Shown piece after piece: positions 25,950 to 34,815 of a stretch of 64,000 nucleotides of DNA (positions within the stretch are counted from its first letter, which is position 1; the number at the start of each line of letters is the position of its first letter). The position numbers were made by a program, and so were the translations under genes. This DNA is from an uncultured Collinsella sp. (GTDB taxonomy: Bacteria > Actinomycetota > Coriobacteriia > Coriobacteriales > Coriobacteriaceae). The DNA is taken from contig URRB01000002.1 in assembly GCA_900550195.1 (NCBI GenBank), forward strand, positions 1 to 64,000, written 5' to 3'. The notes under the pieces were generated by a model. The model was given only the letters and a program-made list of their open reading frames with translations. It did no database searches and had not been told where the DNA came from.

Positions 25950-28187
25950 ATGGCTGATTCCAGCAAAAAGATGCAGATCGTGTTTGCCTCGGCCGAGTGC
26001 GCACCGTTTGTGAAGACCGGTGGCCTGGGCGACGTGGCGGGCTCGCTGCCTGCGGCGCTTGTGCGCGCCGGCGCCGAAGTAATCGTGATGGTGCCCAAGT
26101 ACGCCACCATCAAGGACGAGTACAAGTCGCAGATGGAGCACTTCTCCGACTTTTACGTGAGCCTGGGCTGGCGCAATGAGTACTGCGGACTTGAGAAGCT
26201 CGAGCACGACGGCGTCACCTATATGTTCATCGACAACGAGCGCTACTTTGCGCGCGACTATCCGTACGGCTTCTTTGACGACGGCGAGCGCTTCGCGTTT
26301 TTCTCCAAGGCTATCACCGAGAGCCTGCAGCACCTGCCCGCCGGCTTTGAGTGCGACATCCTGCACTGCAACGACTGGCAGACGGCGCTGGCGCCCGTGT
26401 TTTTGCGCGAGTTCTACCAGGGCCTGCCGCTGTATGACCGCGTCAAGACCGTGTTCTCGATCCACAACGTGGCGTTCCAGGGCCAGTTTAGCGACACCGT
26501 GATGGAGGACATCCTTGGTGTGGCGCACATTCCGGCGGCCGCCTCGCAGCTGCGTTGCGACGCCTGCAGCATCAACTACATGCTGGGCGCCCTGCGCTAT
26601 GCCGACGCCATCACCACGGTGAGCCCCACCTATGCGGGCGAGATCCAGACGCCCGAGTTTGGCGAGGGCCTGGACGGCGTACTGCGCGAGCGTTCCTACG
26701 CGCTGCAGGGCATTTTGAACGGCATTGACGTTGCGGGCTTTGACCCGGCAACAGACAAGCGAATTGCCGCCAACTACACCGTGGAGGACCGTTCCGGCAA
26801 GGCCGTGTGCAAGGCCAAGCTGCAGGAGGAACTGGGCCTCGAGGTTCGCGACGACCGTCCGCTCATGGTGATGGTCACGCGCCTGACGCGCCAGAAGGGC
26901 ATGGATCTGGTCATGTACGCGCTCGACCGCATCCTGTCCGGCGGCGTGCAGGTGGCGGTGCTGGGCACCGGCGACCGCGACTACGAGGACGGCCTGCGCT
27001 ACTTCCAGGACAAGTACCCCGGCACCATGGCCGCACGCATCGAGTTCGATCCGGCGCTGTCGCAGCGCATGTATGCCGCCGCCGACATGTTCCTGATGCC
27101 TTCGAAGTTTGAGCCCTGCGGCCTGTCGCAGATCATCGCCATGCGCTACGGCACGCTGCCGATTGTTCGCGAGACCGGTGGCCTGAAGGACACCGTGCAG
27201 CCGTACAACGAGTTTACCGGAGAGGGCACGGGCTTCTCGTTTAGCAACTTTAACGGCGACGAGATGGGCGATGCGGTATTCCGCGCGGCGCGTCTGTTCT
27301 GGGATAACCGCGACGCCTGGAACCAGCTGGTCACGCAGGCCATGAGCCAGGACTTTAGCTGGACGCGCTCGGCCGATAAGTACCTGGACCTGTACTTCTT
27401 TATGCATCCGGAGATTGAGAGGCCGGTGGCTGTGGTTGAGACTGCGGCTGAGGAGCCTGTGGCGACTGATAAGGAGCCCGCTGCTGCCGAGGAGCCCAAG
27501 ACTGAAGAGAAACCGGCTGCCGAGGCCGAGGTTAAGCCCGCGGCTAAGCCTGCCGCCAAGAAGACGACGACCCACAAGACGACAGCTAAGAAGGCCACAA
27601 CCACGAAGGCCGCTGCAAGCAAGACAACCGCTGCTAAGGCAACGTCCACGCGCAAGCGTACGACCGCTGCAGCCAAAAAGGCCGCCGAGGCCGAGGTCGC
27701 TCCCGAGGTAAAGGTCGAGCCCGCGGCAAAGGCTCCGGCCAAGACCTCTACCAAGAAGACGGCTGCGACCAAGACCACGACCACCAAGAAGGCCGCGGCT
27801 ACGAAGTCGACGACGACCAAGGCCGCTATGAAGACCACCACGAAGGCTGCTGCAAAGCCCGCCGTCAAGGTCGAGGAGGCGGGTGCCGAGCCCAAGACCG
27901 AGGCAAAGCCGGCCGCCAAGACCACCATGCGCAAGCGCACCACGACGACCAAGAAAACCACGACCAAGGCCGCTGCTCCCAAGGCAGAGGCTAAGGCCGA
28001 GGACAAGCCCGCAGTAAAGGACGAGCCGGCAACGAAGGCCGCCGAGGTTAAAACCGCTCCCAAGGCTAAGGCAAAGACCGAGTCAGCCAAGGAGGCCCCG
28101 ATCTCCCCCGCCACTCCGGCCGAGGAAAAGGCTCCGACCAAGAAGACATCAGTCCGCAAGGCCACGGCCACCCGCAAGCGCCGCTAG
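25950..28187 (+). CDS. glgA: Glycogen synthase with a very long histone-H1-like C-terminal tail
   Basis: About 745 residues, against some 480 for a usual GlgA. Residues 1-487 are a complete GT5 enzyme: SAECAPFVKTGGLGDVAGSLP binds ADP-glucose, DILHCNDWQTAL follows, and PSKFEPCGLSQIIAMRYGTLPIV is the C-terminal donor site. It extends alpha-1,4-glucan chains. From about residue 488 to the end, the protein is Lys/Ala/Thr/Pro/Glu-rich (KKTTTHKTTAKKATTTKAAA, RKRTTAAAKKA), resembling histone H1 or AlgP tails. The front of the tail is acidic and the rest strongly basic. The open frame is unbroken with ordinary codon use. ATG 25950 has GGGAGA upstream; an in-frame upstream start lacks one. Confidence 0.93.
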   Translation: MADSSKKMQIVFASAECAPFVKTGGLGDVAGSLPAALVRAGAEVIVMVPKYATIKDEYKSQMEHFSDFYVSLGWRNEYCGLEKLEHDGVTYMFIDNERYFARDYPYGFFDDGERFAFFSKAITESLQHLPAGFECDILHCNDWQTALAPVFLREFYQGLPLYDRVKTVFSIHNVAFQGQFSDTVMEDILGVAHIPAAASQLRCDACSINYMLGALRYADAITTVSPTYAGEIQTPEFGEGLDGVLRERSYALQGILNGIDVAGFDPATDKRIAANYTVEDRSGKAVCKAKLQEELGLEVRDDRPLMVMVTRLTRQKGMDLVMYALDRILSGGVQVAVLGTGDRDYEDGLRYFQDKYPGTMAARIEFDPALSQRMYAAADMFLMPSKFEPCGLSQIIAMRYGTLPIVRETGGLKDTVQPYNEFTGEGTGFSFSNFNGDEMGDAVFRAARLFWDNRDAWNQLVTQAMSQDFSWTRSADKYLDLYFFMHPEIERPVAVVETAAEEPVATDKEPAAAEEPKTEEKPAAEAEVKPAAKPAAKKTTTHKTTAKKATTTKAAASKTTAAKATSTRKRTTAAAKKAAEAEVAPEVKVEPAAKAPAKTSTKKTAATKTTTTKKAAATKSTTTKAAMKTTTKAAAKPAVKVEEAGAEPKTEAKPAAKTTMRKRTTTTKKTTTKAAAPKAEAKAEDKPAVKDEPATKAAEVKTAPKAKAKTESAKEAPISPATPAEEKAPTKKTSVRKATATRKRR

Positions 28188-28223
28188 CCCACAGGCGATC
28201 CAAAACCCAATCAAACCCTAAGT

Positions 28224-28250
28224 AAGGGGCGCTCCAACCGGGCGCCCCTT
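28224..28250 (+). terminator. Terminator-like hairpin after glgA
   Basis: 9-bp GC-rich arms (28224-28232 and 28242-28250) followed by TTCTCTGT. The T-run is weak, but the position, 37 bases after the stop and before a new control region, fits. Confidence 0.6.
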
Positions 28251-28264
28251 CTCTGTAGATAGTT

Positions 28265-28306
28265 GGTAAAACGATTTTCTAGGACAACCGTTCGCCGATG
28301 GTAAAC
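28265..28306. promoter_or_regulatory. GGTAAAAC operator-like motifs upstream of the GH13-GH77 gene
   Basis: GGTAAAAC at 28265-28272 in a TTGGTAAAACG context and GGTAAAC at 28300-28306, 35 bases apart. They match the motifs upstream of glgB, suggesting control by the same regulator. Confidence 0.5.
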
Positions 28307-28405
28307 GGATGTTGTTTATACAGCCTGTGTACAACAGATATACTTACATCCTGTGCGTAAAGCCCATGGCCCGCACGCCATGATTGTATAGAACTGGACC
28401 GTACT

Positions 28406-31400
28406 ATGAGATTGATACACAACAGCCGTCTGCCGCAGTTTCGCACTCCGTTTGGCGCTGTGACCACAGGAACTACCCTTTCGCTCTCCGTGATTCTGGA
28501 GGATGCCGATCCCGCGCAGGCAACGCTTACGCTGCGCACCTGGGTCGATGAGATCGGCGAGTCTCGGTATCCTATGACACACGAAGGCGACGGCATATTT
28601 ACCGCAGAGCTTGAGTGCACCGAGCCCTGTCTTATCTGGTACAGCTTTATATGCAATATCGAGGGCCAGCCCGAGGTCCGCTTGGGAGCACCACAGGGAC
28701 GCACCGGCGGCGAGGGCGTAACCTACGACTACGCCGAGGTGCCGTCATTCCAGGTCACCGTCTACAAACACCGTGAGGTTCGTCCCGAGTGGTACGAGCG
28801 CGGTATGGTCTACCAGATCTTCCCCGATCGCTATGCCCGCGACGAAAACTGGCGCGAGCGCACGCTTGCCGAGGTCGAAAAACCGCGAAACGGAATCCAG
28901 CGCCGCATGGTCGAGGACTGGAACGAACCGCCCGAGTACGAGCGTGCCGAAGACGGCTCCATCAAGACCTGGGATTTTTACGGCGGCTCACTCAAGGGCA
29001 TCCAAAATGACCTGCCCCGCATCGCTGAGCTGGGCTTTACAGCTATCTACCTCAACCCCATATTTGAAGCCGCGAGCAACCACCGCTACGACACCGCCGA
29101 TTACACCAAGATTGATCCGATTCTGGGCACCGAACAAGACTTTACGGAGTTGTGCAAGGCGGCCGAGAAGCTGGGCATTTCCATCATTCTGGACGGTGTG
29201 TTCAACCACACGGGCGACGATTCGATCTACTTCAACCGCTACGGCAACTACCCCGGCGTGGGCGCGTGGCAAAGCGAGGATTCGCCGTGGCGCGATGCGT
29301 TTTATTTCCACGAGGACGGCTCGTACGACTGCTGGTGGGGTGTGGGCAATATGCCCGCCATTAATGAGGGCTCCGAACTGGTACGCGAGCGGCTCCTGGG
29401 CAAGGACGGAGTCATTCGTAAATGGCTGCGCGCCGGCGCTCACGGCTGGCGCCTCGATGTGGCCGACGAGCTTTCCGATGACTTCCTGGCCGAGATAAAG
29501 AAGGCCGTGCTCGCCGAGAAGCCCGACGCGCTGCTGCTCGGCGAGGTCTGGGAAGATGCCTCCAACAAGATCAGCTACGGCCATCTGCGTCGCTATCTGC
29601 AAGGCTCCGAGCTCGACTCGGCCATGGATTACCCCTTCCGCGACATGGTCATCGGCTTTTTGATGGGCTACAAAAACGCCTACCAAGCTGCCGAGGATAT
29701 CGAGACCCTACGCGAGAACTATCCGCGTGAGGCCCTGTCTTGCGCGCTCAACCTGCTGTCGAGTCACGACCGTCCGCGCATTATCTCGGTGCTCGGCGGC
29801 GGGCCTGACGAGTCACAGCTGCCTGAATGCGAGCGCAGCAAGTGGCGCCTGGACGAGAACGCGATGGGCCTGGCCAAGAGCCGTTTTTGGCTCGCGACGC
29901 TCATGCAGATGACGTTCCCGGGCGTTCCCTCAATCTATTACGGCGACGAGTACGGCTTGGAGGGTCTCACCGATCCGGGTAATCGCCGCACCATGCCGAC
30001 CAAGGAAGACCTGCACGACTTCGATACGTTCGCGATCGTCAAGAACGCATCTGCTGTGCGCCGTGCGCTGCCGTTTATGATCGACGGTGAAATCAAGGCC
30101 TTCGCGCTCAATGACGATGTGCTGGCCTACAACCGTACCGGTAACGACGGCGAGTCCGCGACCGTTATCATCAACCGCAGCCTGCGCAATTCACACCGGG
30201 TGACGATTCCGGCGCTCGGCGAATGTGCGAGCGATGTGATTAGCGGTCACGAGTGCGAGATTCACAACGGCACGGTCACGCTCGACCTGTACCCGCTGGG
30301 CTCGTCAATCATCTATCACCACGCCGAGCAGCGCCTGCAGGAGCCGCTCGATCACGGTGCGGGTGTTGTGTGCCATATCACATCGGTGCCGACCGACGAC
30401 GGCAAGCCCGGTACGATCGGTGCGCCCACGCGTCGCTTTATCGACCATCTGGCTGCCATGGGCATGCGCTACTGGCAGGTTCTCCCCGTCAACCCCACGG
30501 ACTTCTTCCGCTCCCCTTACGCGGGTCCTTCGGCCTTTGCAGGCAATATCGACCTGCTACCCGAGAGCCACGAGGAGCTGGCCGCCGACTTTGAGACCTG
30601 GAAGGCCCGCGGAGGCGAGGATGCCGATCCGCTGTACACCGCGTTTAAACATCGCAATGCCGATTGGCTCGAGAAATACTGCGTCTACATGGCCGTTAAG
30701 AAGTACTTTGAGGGCGAGTCGCGCCATGATTGGCCGGCAGATGTCGCGCGCTACAACGAGCATCTGATCGACGACAAACGCTTCCACGACGAGGCCGAGC
30801 TTCAGGCGTACATGCAGTACCGCTTTGACCTGGCTTGGTGTGAGCTCATGAACTATGCGCACAAGAAAGGCATCGAGGTCATCGGCGATATTCCTATGTA
30901 CGTGTCCGACGATTCGGCAGACGCGTGGAGCGAACCCGAGAACTTCTGGCTGTCCGATACCGGCAAGGCGATTGAGATTTCCGGCGCGCCGCCCGACAAC
31001 TTTGCGCCCGAGGGCCAGGTGTGGGGCAACCCGACGTTCCGCTGGGACCACATGAAGCAGAACGGCTATAGTTGGTGGATGGATCGTCTGCGCCGCGCGT
31101 TCTCGCTCTACGACCGCGTACGTCTGGATCACTTCCTGGGATTCCACAGCTATTACAGCATTCCCGCGGGCAAGGCATGCGCCGACGGCCGCTGGCTGGC
31201 GGGCCCGGGCAAGGACCTGTTCCAGACCGCCTATGACGAACTGGGTCCGCTCAACTTTATCGCCGAGGACCTGGGCTATTTGACGCCCGGTGTTCGCGCC
31301 ATGGCTTCGACCTGCGGCTTCCCCGGCATGGACGTGCTGGAGTTTAGCGATTACGACGTTCGCTGCGGTGTGCATCCCACGCCCGGCAAGATTCTGTACA

Positions 31401-31702
31401 CCTCGACGCACGATACGTCGACGCTGGCCGGTTGGTGCACCCGTACCTTTGCGGGCGGCGATGAACCGAGCGGTGTTGAGGTGGCGGCCAAGCTGATGAG
31501 CGACGCGCTGGCGAGCGACGCTCCCCTGGTGATGATGCCGCTGCAGGATATCCTGGGGCTTGGCGACGACGCGCGCATGAACGTTCCGGGCGTTGCCACG
31601 GGCAACTGGACCTGGCAGGCTGACGAGGCGGACATTGCAGCCGCCGAAAACAAAACCGCACAGCTCTTGCGCAACAACCATAGATTCTGGGGCGAAGCGT
31701 GA
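28406..31702 (+). CDS. Fused GH13 alpha-amylase/neopullulanase and GH77 4-alpha-glucanotransferase
   Basis: 1098 residues with no visible signal peptide. Residues 1-120 form an immunoglobulin-like N-domain. Roughly 125-620 is a GH13 enzyme with nucleophile in GWRLDVADEL, acid/base in LLGEVWED and LLSSHDRPRII. From about 640 starts a full amylomaltase: VLPVNPTDFFRSPYAGPSAFAGN, DIPMYVSDDSADAW, nucleophile in RVRLDHFLGFHSYY, acid/base in FIAEDLGYLTPGV, and STHDTSTLAGW. One part would hydrolyse or debranch alpha-glucans and the other re-join short maltodextrins, so the fusion would feed GlgP. No clear ribosome-binding site precedes ATG 28406. The start is supported by the N-domain beginning. Confidence 0.9.
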   Translation: MRLIHNSRLPQFRTPFGAVTTGTTLSLSVILEDADPAQATLTLRTWVDEIGESRYPMTHEGDGIFTAELECTEPCLIWYSFICNIEGQPEVRLGAPQGRTGGEGVTYDYAEVPSFQVTVYKHREVRPEWYERGMVYQIFPDRYARDENWRERTLAEVEKPRNGIQRRMVEDWNEPPEYERAEDGSIKTWDFYGGSLKGIQNDLPRIAELGFTAIYLNPIFEAASNHRYDTADYTKIDPILGTEQDFTELCKAAEKLGISIILDGVFNHTGDDSIYFNRYGNYPGVGAWQSEDSPWRDAFYFHEDGSYDCWWGVGNMPAINEGSELVRERLLGKDGVIRKWLRAGAHGWRLDVADELSDDFLAEIKKAVLAEKPDALLLGEVWEDASNKISYGHLRRYLQGSELDSAMDYPFRDMVIGFLMGYKNAYQAAEDIETLRENYPREALSCALNLLSSHDRPRIISVLGGGPDESQLPECERSKWRLDENAMGLAKSRFWLATLMQMTFPGVPSIYYGDEYGLEGLTDPGNRRTMPTKEDLHDFDTFAIVKNASAVRRALPFMIDGEIKAFALNDDVLAYNRTGNDGESATVIINRSLRNSHRVTIPALGECASDVISGHECEIHNGTVTLDLYPLGSSIIYHHAEQRLQEPLDHGAGVVCHITSVPTDDGKPGTIGAPTRRFIDHLAAMGMRYWQVLPVNPTDFFRSPYAGPSAFAGNIDLLPESHEELAADFETWKARGGEDADPLYTAFKHRNADWLEKYCVYMAVKKYFEGESRHDWPADVARYNEHLIDDKRFHDEAELQAYMQYRFDLAWCELMNYAHKKGIEVIGDIPMYVSDDSADAWSEPENFWLSDTGKAIEISGAPPDNFAPEGQVWGNPTFRWDHMKQNGYSWWMDRLRRAFSLYDRVRLDHFLGFHSYYSIPAGKACADGRWLAGPGKDLFQTAYDELGPLNFIAEDLGYLTPGVRAMASTCGFPGMDVLEFSDYDVRCGVHPTPGKILYTSTHDTSTLAGWCTRTFAGGDEPSGVEVAAKLMSDALASDAPLVMMPLQDILGLGDDARMNVPGVATGNWTWQADEADIAAAENKTAQLLRNNHRFWGEA

Positions 31703-31790
31703 TAAAACCCCCGATATAGGGTACAGTTACAGACGTTTGAATTTTTGCGGGCAGAGTAATCTGCCCGCTTTGTGCTGAAAAGGAAGTATT

Positions 31791-32027
31791 ATGGCGCGCT
31801 ACGATTACAAGTGCTCGAGCTGCGGCAACGTGTTTGAGGTTGAGCATCCCATGTCCGAGACTCCCGAGGTCGTGTGCCCCAGCTGCGGTGCCCCGGCGGC
31901 CAAGACGTTCTCGGCCAGCGGCATTAAATTTGAGGGTAGCGGTTTCTACAACACCGACCAGCGAAGCGGCGGCTCCAGCACCAGCGCTACCAGCGGCTGC
32001 TGCGCCAACTGCCCGCATAGCCACTAG
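31791..32027 (+). CDS. FmdB-family zinc ribbon protein
   Basis: 78 residues. MARYDYKCSSCGNVFEVEH and VVCPSCGAPAAKTFSASGIKFEGSGFY are the two CxxC knuckles and conserved end of the FmdB/CxxC regulatory family. Its C-terminal part is Ser/Gly-rich and ends CCANCPHSH, adding further possible metal ligands. The family is widespread and its function is poorly defined. AAAAGGAAG precedes the ATG. It is followed by a terminator. Confidence 0.85.
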   Translation: MARYDYKCSSCGNVFEVEHPMSETPEVVCPSCGAPAAKTFSASGIKFEGSGFYNTDQRSGGSSTSATSGCCANCPHSH

Positions 32028-32035
32028 GAACCAAA

Positions 32036-32074
32036 CAGCCCCGCGACCGACATCGATCGCGGGGCTGTTTCCTT
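32036..32074 (+). terminator. Terminator of the FmdB-family gene
   Basis: Strong GC-rich stem with 12-bp arms (about 32036-32047 and 32058-32069) followed by TTCCTTG. It lies just after the stop codon. Confidence 0.75.
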
Positions 32075-32079
32075 GCGCT

Positions 32080-32165
32080 AAGGGTAGTTAATTTGGGACG
32101 GGGCTTTTTTAACTACCCCGCCTGCAGGGTAGTTAAAAAAGCCCCGTCCCAAATTAACTACCCTT
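32080..32165. repeat. Perfect long inverted repeat between convergent FmdB-family gene and rsmB
   Basis: 39-bp perfect arms (32080-32118 and 32127-32165) around an 8-base loop. Each arm is itself bordered by GGGTAGTTAA and its complement, giving four copies of that block. It may also terminate rsmB transcription. It resembles a paired REP element (REPIN), but no relative is visible in this window. Confidence 0.9.
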
Positions 32166-32174
32166 GGGCCCGTA

Positions 32175-33575
32175 TTACTTGCGGACCAGTCTGGCGCAGA
32201 AGTGGCCGTCGTAGGAGTCGGCGTTTACCGGCACACTTTGGAAAAGGCCTCGATCGTTCTGGCGTACGGATACGAGTTTCTTGGCTTGATCGAACTCGGG
32301 GAGTTGCAGAATCTGTGCCTCGGAAAGCGGTGCCACGCTAAAGCCGGCACCCTCGGGAGAAGCAAGGAAAGCATCCACCACCTGCGTGTTCTCCTCGTCG
32401 AAGACGGAGCACGTCGCATAGATGAGCTCGCCGCCGGCAGCCACGCGCGCGGCAGCTTCCTTGAGCATCGTCAGCTGAAGCTTGGGTAACTCGACCGTCA
32501 CATCATTCTCGGTTAGGCGCCACGGGATCTCGGGATGACGGCGCATGGTGCCGGTGCCCGAGCACGGCGCATCGATAAAGACCGTGTCGAACTTAACCGG
32601 CTCGCCAAGCATGGCATCAAACGATGTGAGCACCGCATCAAGCTCGCAGGCATCACCCGAAACCGTACGAACGCCCCGAATACCCGCCTTATGCAGGCGC
32701 GCGAGATTCTGATCACATTTACGATCATGCAGGTCAAGCGCCGTATGCTGACGCGCATAGCCCGCACGCTTGGCCTGACACATCATCACATAGGTCTTGG
32801 TACCGCGACCGGCACCAATCTCAAGGCAGCTTCCAGGGCGCGTGGCAGCTGTGGCGATAAGCTGCGCGTTGAGATCAGACGCCACCGCGGCAGCACGCTC
32901 AAACACACCCGAAGCAACGGTAACCTGGGCATCAACCGGAGCATGGCAGCCCGGGAAGAGAGGCGCGACGAGCTGCGAGATATACGGATCGGGCTTAGTC
33001 GCAAAGGCGTTCTCATGCAGGGCCAGCGGCGCGGGGGCCAGATTACCGGCAAAGCTAAGCGCGCCCTCCGGTGTGTCAAACGAAGCCATAATACGAGCGC
33101 ACAGCCAACGCGGCAGGCCCATCAGGCGCGACAGACGAACCAAGCGTCGCTCAGACTCATCCACATCGGACGCAGTAGCAAAGTCCTCAACGTTGTCCGC
33201 GACCTTATGCAGCACAGCGTTCGCCAGACCGGCGGCAGACTTAGCTCCGCTGCGCACCAGCTCAACACCCTGACTTACGGCAACGCGGCCAGGCGTATGC
33301 AGATAGAGCATCTCGAAGGCCGAGATGCGAAGTGCCATGCGAACACGCGGCGCAACCTTTTTAGGCTTATCAAGAAACTGATCGAGCAGCTCGTCCAAAA
33401 TACCCTGTGTGGCGGCCACGCCAAGCGCCAAGCGAGCTGCAAAAGCGGAATCGCGCTGGTCAATAGCCTTGGCCGATGCGCGAGAGGACAGCACGTCACG
33501 CGCATACATGCCGCGGCGATCGGCCTCCATGAGCACATCGAGTGCAAGCTTGCGCGCGGGAGACAGCCTACTCAC
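32175..33575 (-). CDS. rsmB: 16S rRNA (cytosine-967-C5)-methyltransferase
   Basis: 466 residues. An N-terminal NusB-like domain (SPARKLALDVLMEADRRGMYARDV) is followed by the NOL1/NOP2/Sun methyltransferase domain: LEIGAGRGTKTYVMMC binds SAM, VFIDAPCSGTGTMRRHPEIPW is the motif IV loop and YATCSVFDEENTQVV holds the catalytic cysteine. The start is GTG 33575, which overlaps the fmt stop as GTGA. An upstream extension would lie wholly inside fmt. fmt-rsmB coupling is common in bacteria. Confidence 0.93.
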   Translation of the reverse strand: MSRLSPARKLALDVLMEADRRGMYARDVLSSRASAKAIDQRDSAFAARLALGVAATQGILDELLDQFLDKPKKVAPRVRMALRISAFEMLYLHTPGRVAVSQGVELVRSGAKSAAGLANAVLHKVADNVEDFATASDVDESERRLVRLSRLMGLPRWLCARIMASFDTPEGALSFAGNLAPAPLALHENAFATKPDPYISQLVAPLFPGCHAPVDAQVTVASGVFERAAAVASDLNAQLIATAATRPGSCLEIGAGRGTKTYVMMCQAKRAGYARQHTALDLHDRKCDQNLARLHKAGIRGVRTVSGDACELDAVLTSFDAMLGEPVKFDTVFIDAPCSGTGTMRRHPEIPWRLTENDVTVELPKLQLTMLKEAAARVAAGGELIYATCSVFDEENTQVVDAFLASPEGAGFSVAPLSEAQILQLPEFDQAKKLVSVRQNDRGLFQSVPVNADSYDGHFCARLVRK

Positions 33576-34492
33576 GACAAAACACCCCACGAAAGATCGG
33601 CGCCCTGCAGGCCAGCAGCCCAAGCAGAAGCAGACATAGCTCGCTTGCCATCAGGCTTAACCTCGAGCAACTCAACCGAGCCATCGGAAAGACCAAGGTA
33701 GACGCGCTTGGCCTGAACGGCAACAGTGCCCTCGCCAAGCGACACATCAGCCGACGCAGCATCGAGCACACGCACGGTCTTGCCGGCAATCACGCAACGA
33801 GCAGGCGCGGTATCGGACGAAGCGAGCACATGGCGCACGCAATCGAGCGCAGCCATCTGCGGATCCAGACGCATCTCCAGCTTGGAAATCTTGGCAGCAT
33901 GGGTAACGAGCGCCTCATCCTGTTCAGTCCACACGGCGGTGCCATCGGCAAGAGAAGGAAGCGTATCGGCAAGCAGTTTGCCGCCAAGCTCACCAAGCTC
34001 CATCGTGAGCGCCTCGGCATGCTTACCGGCAACAGACGTAGACGCCTGGGCACAATAAGCGCCGGTATCAACGCCATGTCCAATACGCATAATAGAAACG
34101 CCAGCAACCTCATCACCAGCGAGAATCGCACGCTGAATAGGAGCAGCCCCACGCCAACGAGGCAGCAAGGACGCATGAACATTCACAATGCCGAGCGGCG
34201 CCATATGAAGAACCTCATCGGGCAAAATGCAGCCATAGGCAGCCACACAGAAAATATCAGCCTGCGCGGCTTTGAGCGCCTCAACAACCTCAGGCGTCAT
34301 ACGATTAGCCTCAACAACCGGCAACCCCAGCTCAAGCGCCTTGGCCTTAACAGGAGAAGGCTCAAGCTTCTTACCGCGCCCACGAACAGCATCAGGACGA
34401 GTAACAACAAGCGCAATCTCGTTGCCAGCCGCAACAAGCGAAGTCAGCGAAGGCACAGCAAAATCAGGCGTACCCATAAACACAATACGCAT
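33572..34492 (-). CDS. fmt: Methionyl-tRNA formyltransferase
   Basis: 306 residues, family length. MRIVFMGTPDFAVPSLTSL starts the formyl-transferase fold. RPDAVRGRGKKLEPSPVK is the family loop contacting tRNA. VNVHASLLPRWRGAAPIQRA has the catalytic His, and the C-terminal domain follows. It formylates initiator Met-tRNA. Together with def upstream and rsmB downstream it forms the common translation-start operon, here split from def by a 320-base gap with an inverted repeat. Confidence 0.95.
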   Translation of the reverse strand: MRIVFMGTPDFAVPSLTSLVAAGNEIALVVTRPDAVRGRGKKLEPSPVKAKALELGLPVVEANRMTPEVVEALKAAQADIFCVAAYGCILPDEVLHMAPLGIVNVHASLLPRWRGAAPIQRAILAGDEVAGVSIMRIGHGVDTGAYCAQASTSVAGKHAEALTMELGELGGKLLADTLPSLADGTAVWTEQDEALVTHAAKISKLEMRLDPQMAALDCVRHVLASSDTAPARCVIAGKTVRVLDAASADVSLGEGTVAVQAKRVYLGLSDGSVELLEVKPDGKRAMSASAWAAGLQGADLSWGVLS

Positions 34493-34711
34493 AAAAGTTA
34501 GTCTCCTCTCAATAACGAGCCGAGACGGCTACAAACAACAGCGGAAAGCCAAGTCACCAGCCCATCCGCAATAACATTTCAACAAAAACAAATATACCCA
34601 AAACCAAAGAAAGAGCCGCAATAAAAGCAGCTCTTCCAACAAAGCAATTATCAGCGAAGACGCCCCTCCCTGGCCCGACGGCACCCGGGCGAGACAAGCA
34701 GCGTCAACGTA
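34493..34711. other. Non-coding gap between def and fmt, AT-rich part
   Basis: No supported gene. 34550-34640 is strikingly A-rich on the plus strand (T-rich on the coding strand of fmt), unlike anything nearby. It probably holds the fmt promoter. Confidence 0.4.
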
Positions 34712-34807
34712 GTCCCCGGGGCGCCCGCCTATATCGTCCCGCGCGCAGTTTCGCAGCGCAGCGAGAATGTTTGAGCACGGGATGATATAGGCGGGCGCCC
34801 CGGGGAC
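34712..34807. repeat. Long inverted repeat between def and fmt
   Basis: 30-base arms (34712-34741 and 34778-34807) with one mismatch, of which the outer 24 are perfect, enclosing a 36-base loop. The arms are extremely GC-rich at the ends (GTCCCCGGGGCGCCC). It could be a terminator for priA-def, but there is no T-run. Confidence 0.9.
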
Positions 34808-34815
34808 GGACAAAC

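Noticed and set aside
25857..28177. Open frames opposite glgA, including one of hydrophobic Ala/Val/Leu over the tail
   Set aside because: Lys/Ala/Thr codons of the tail read backwards give Leu/Phe/Val/Ala, which looks membrane-like but is an artefact.
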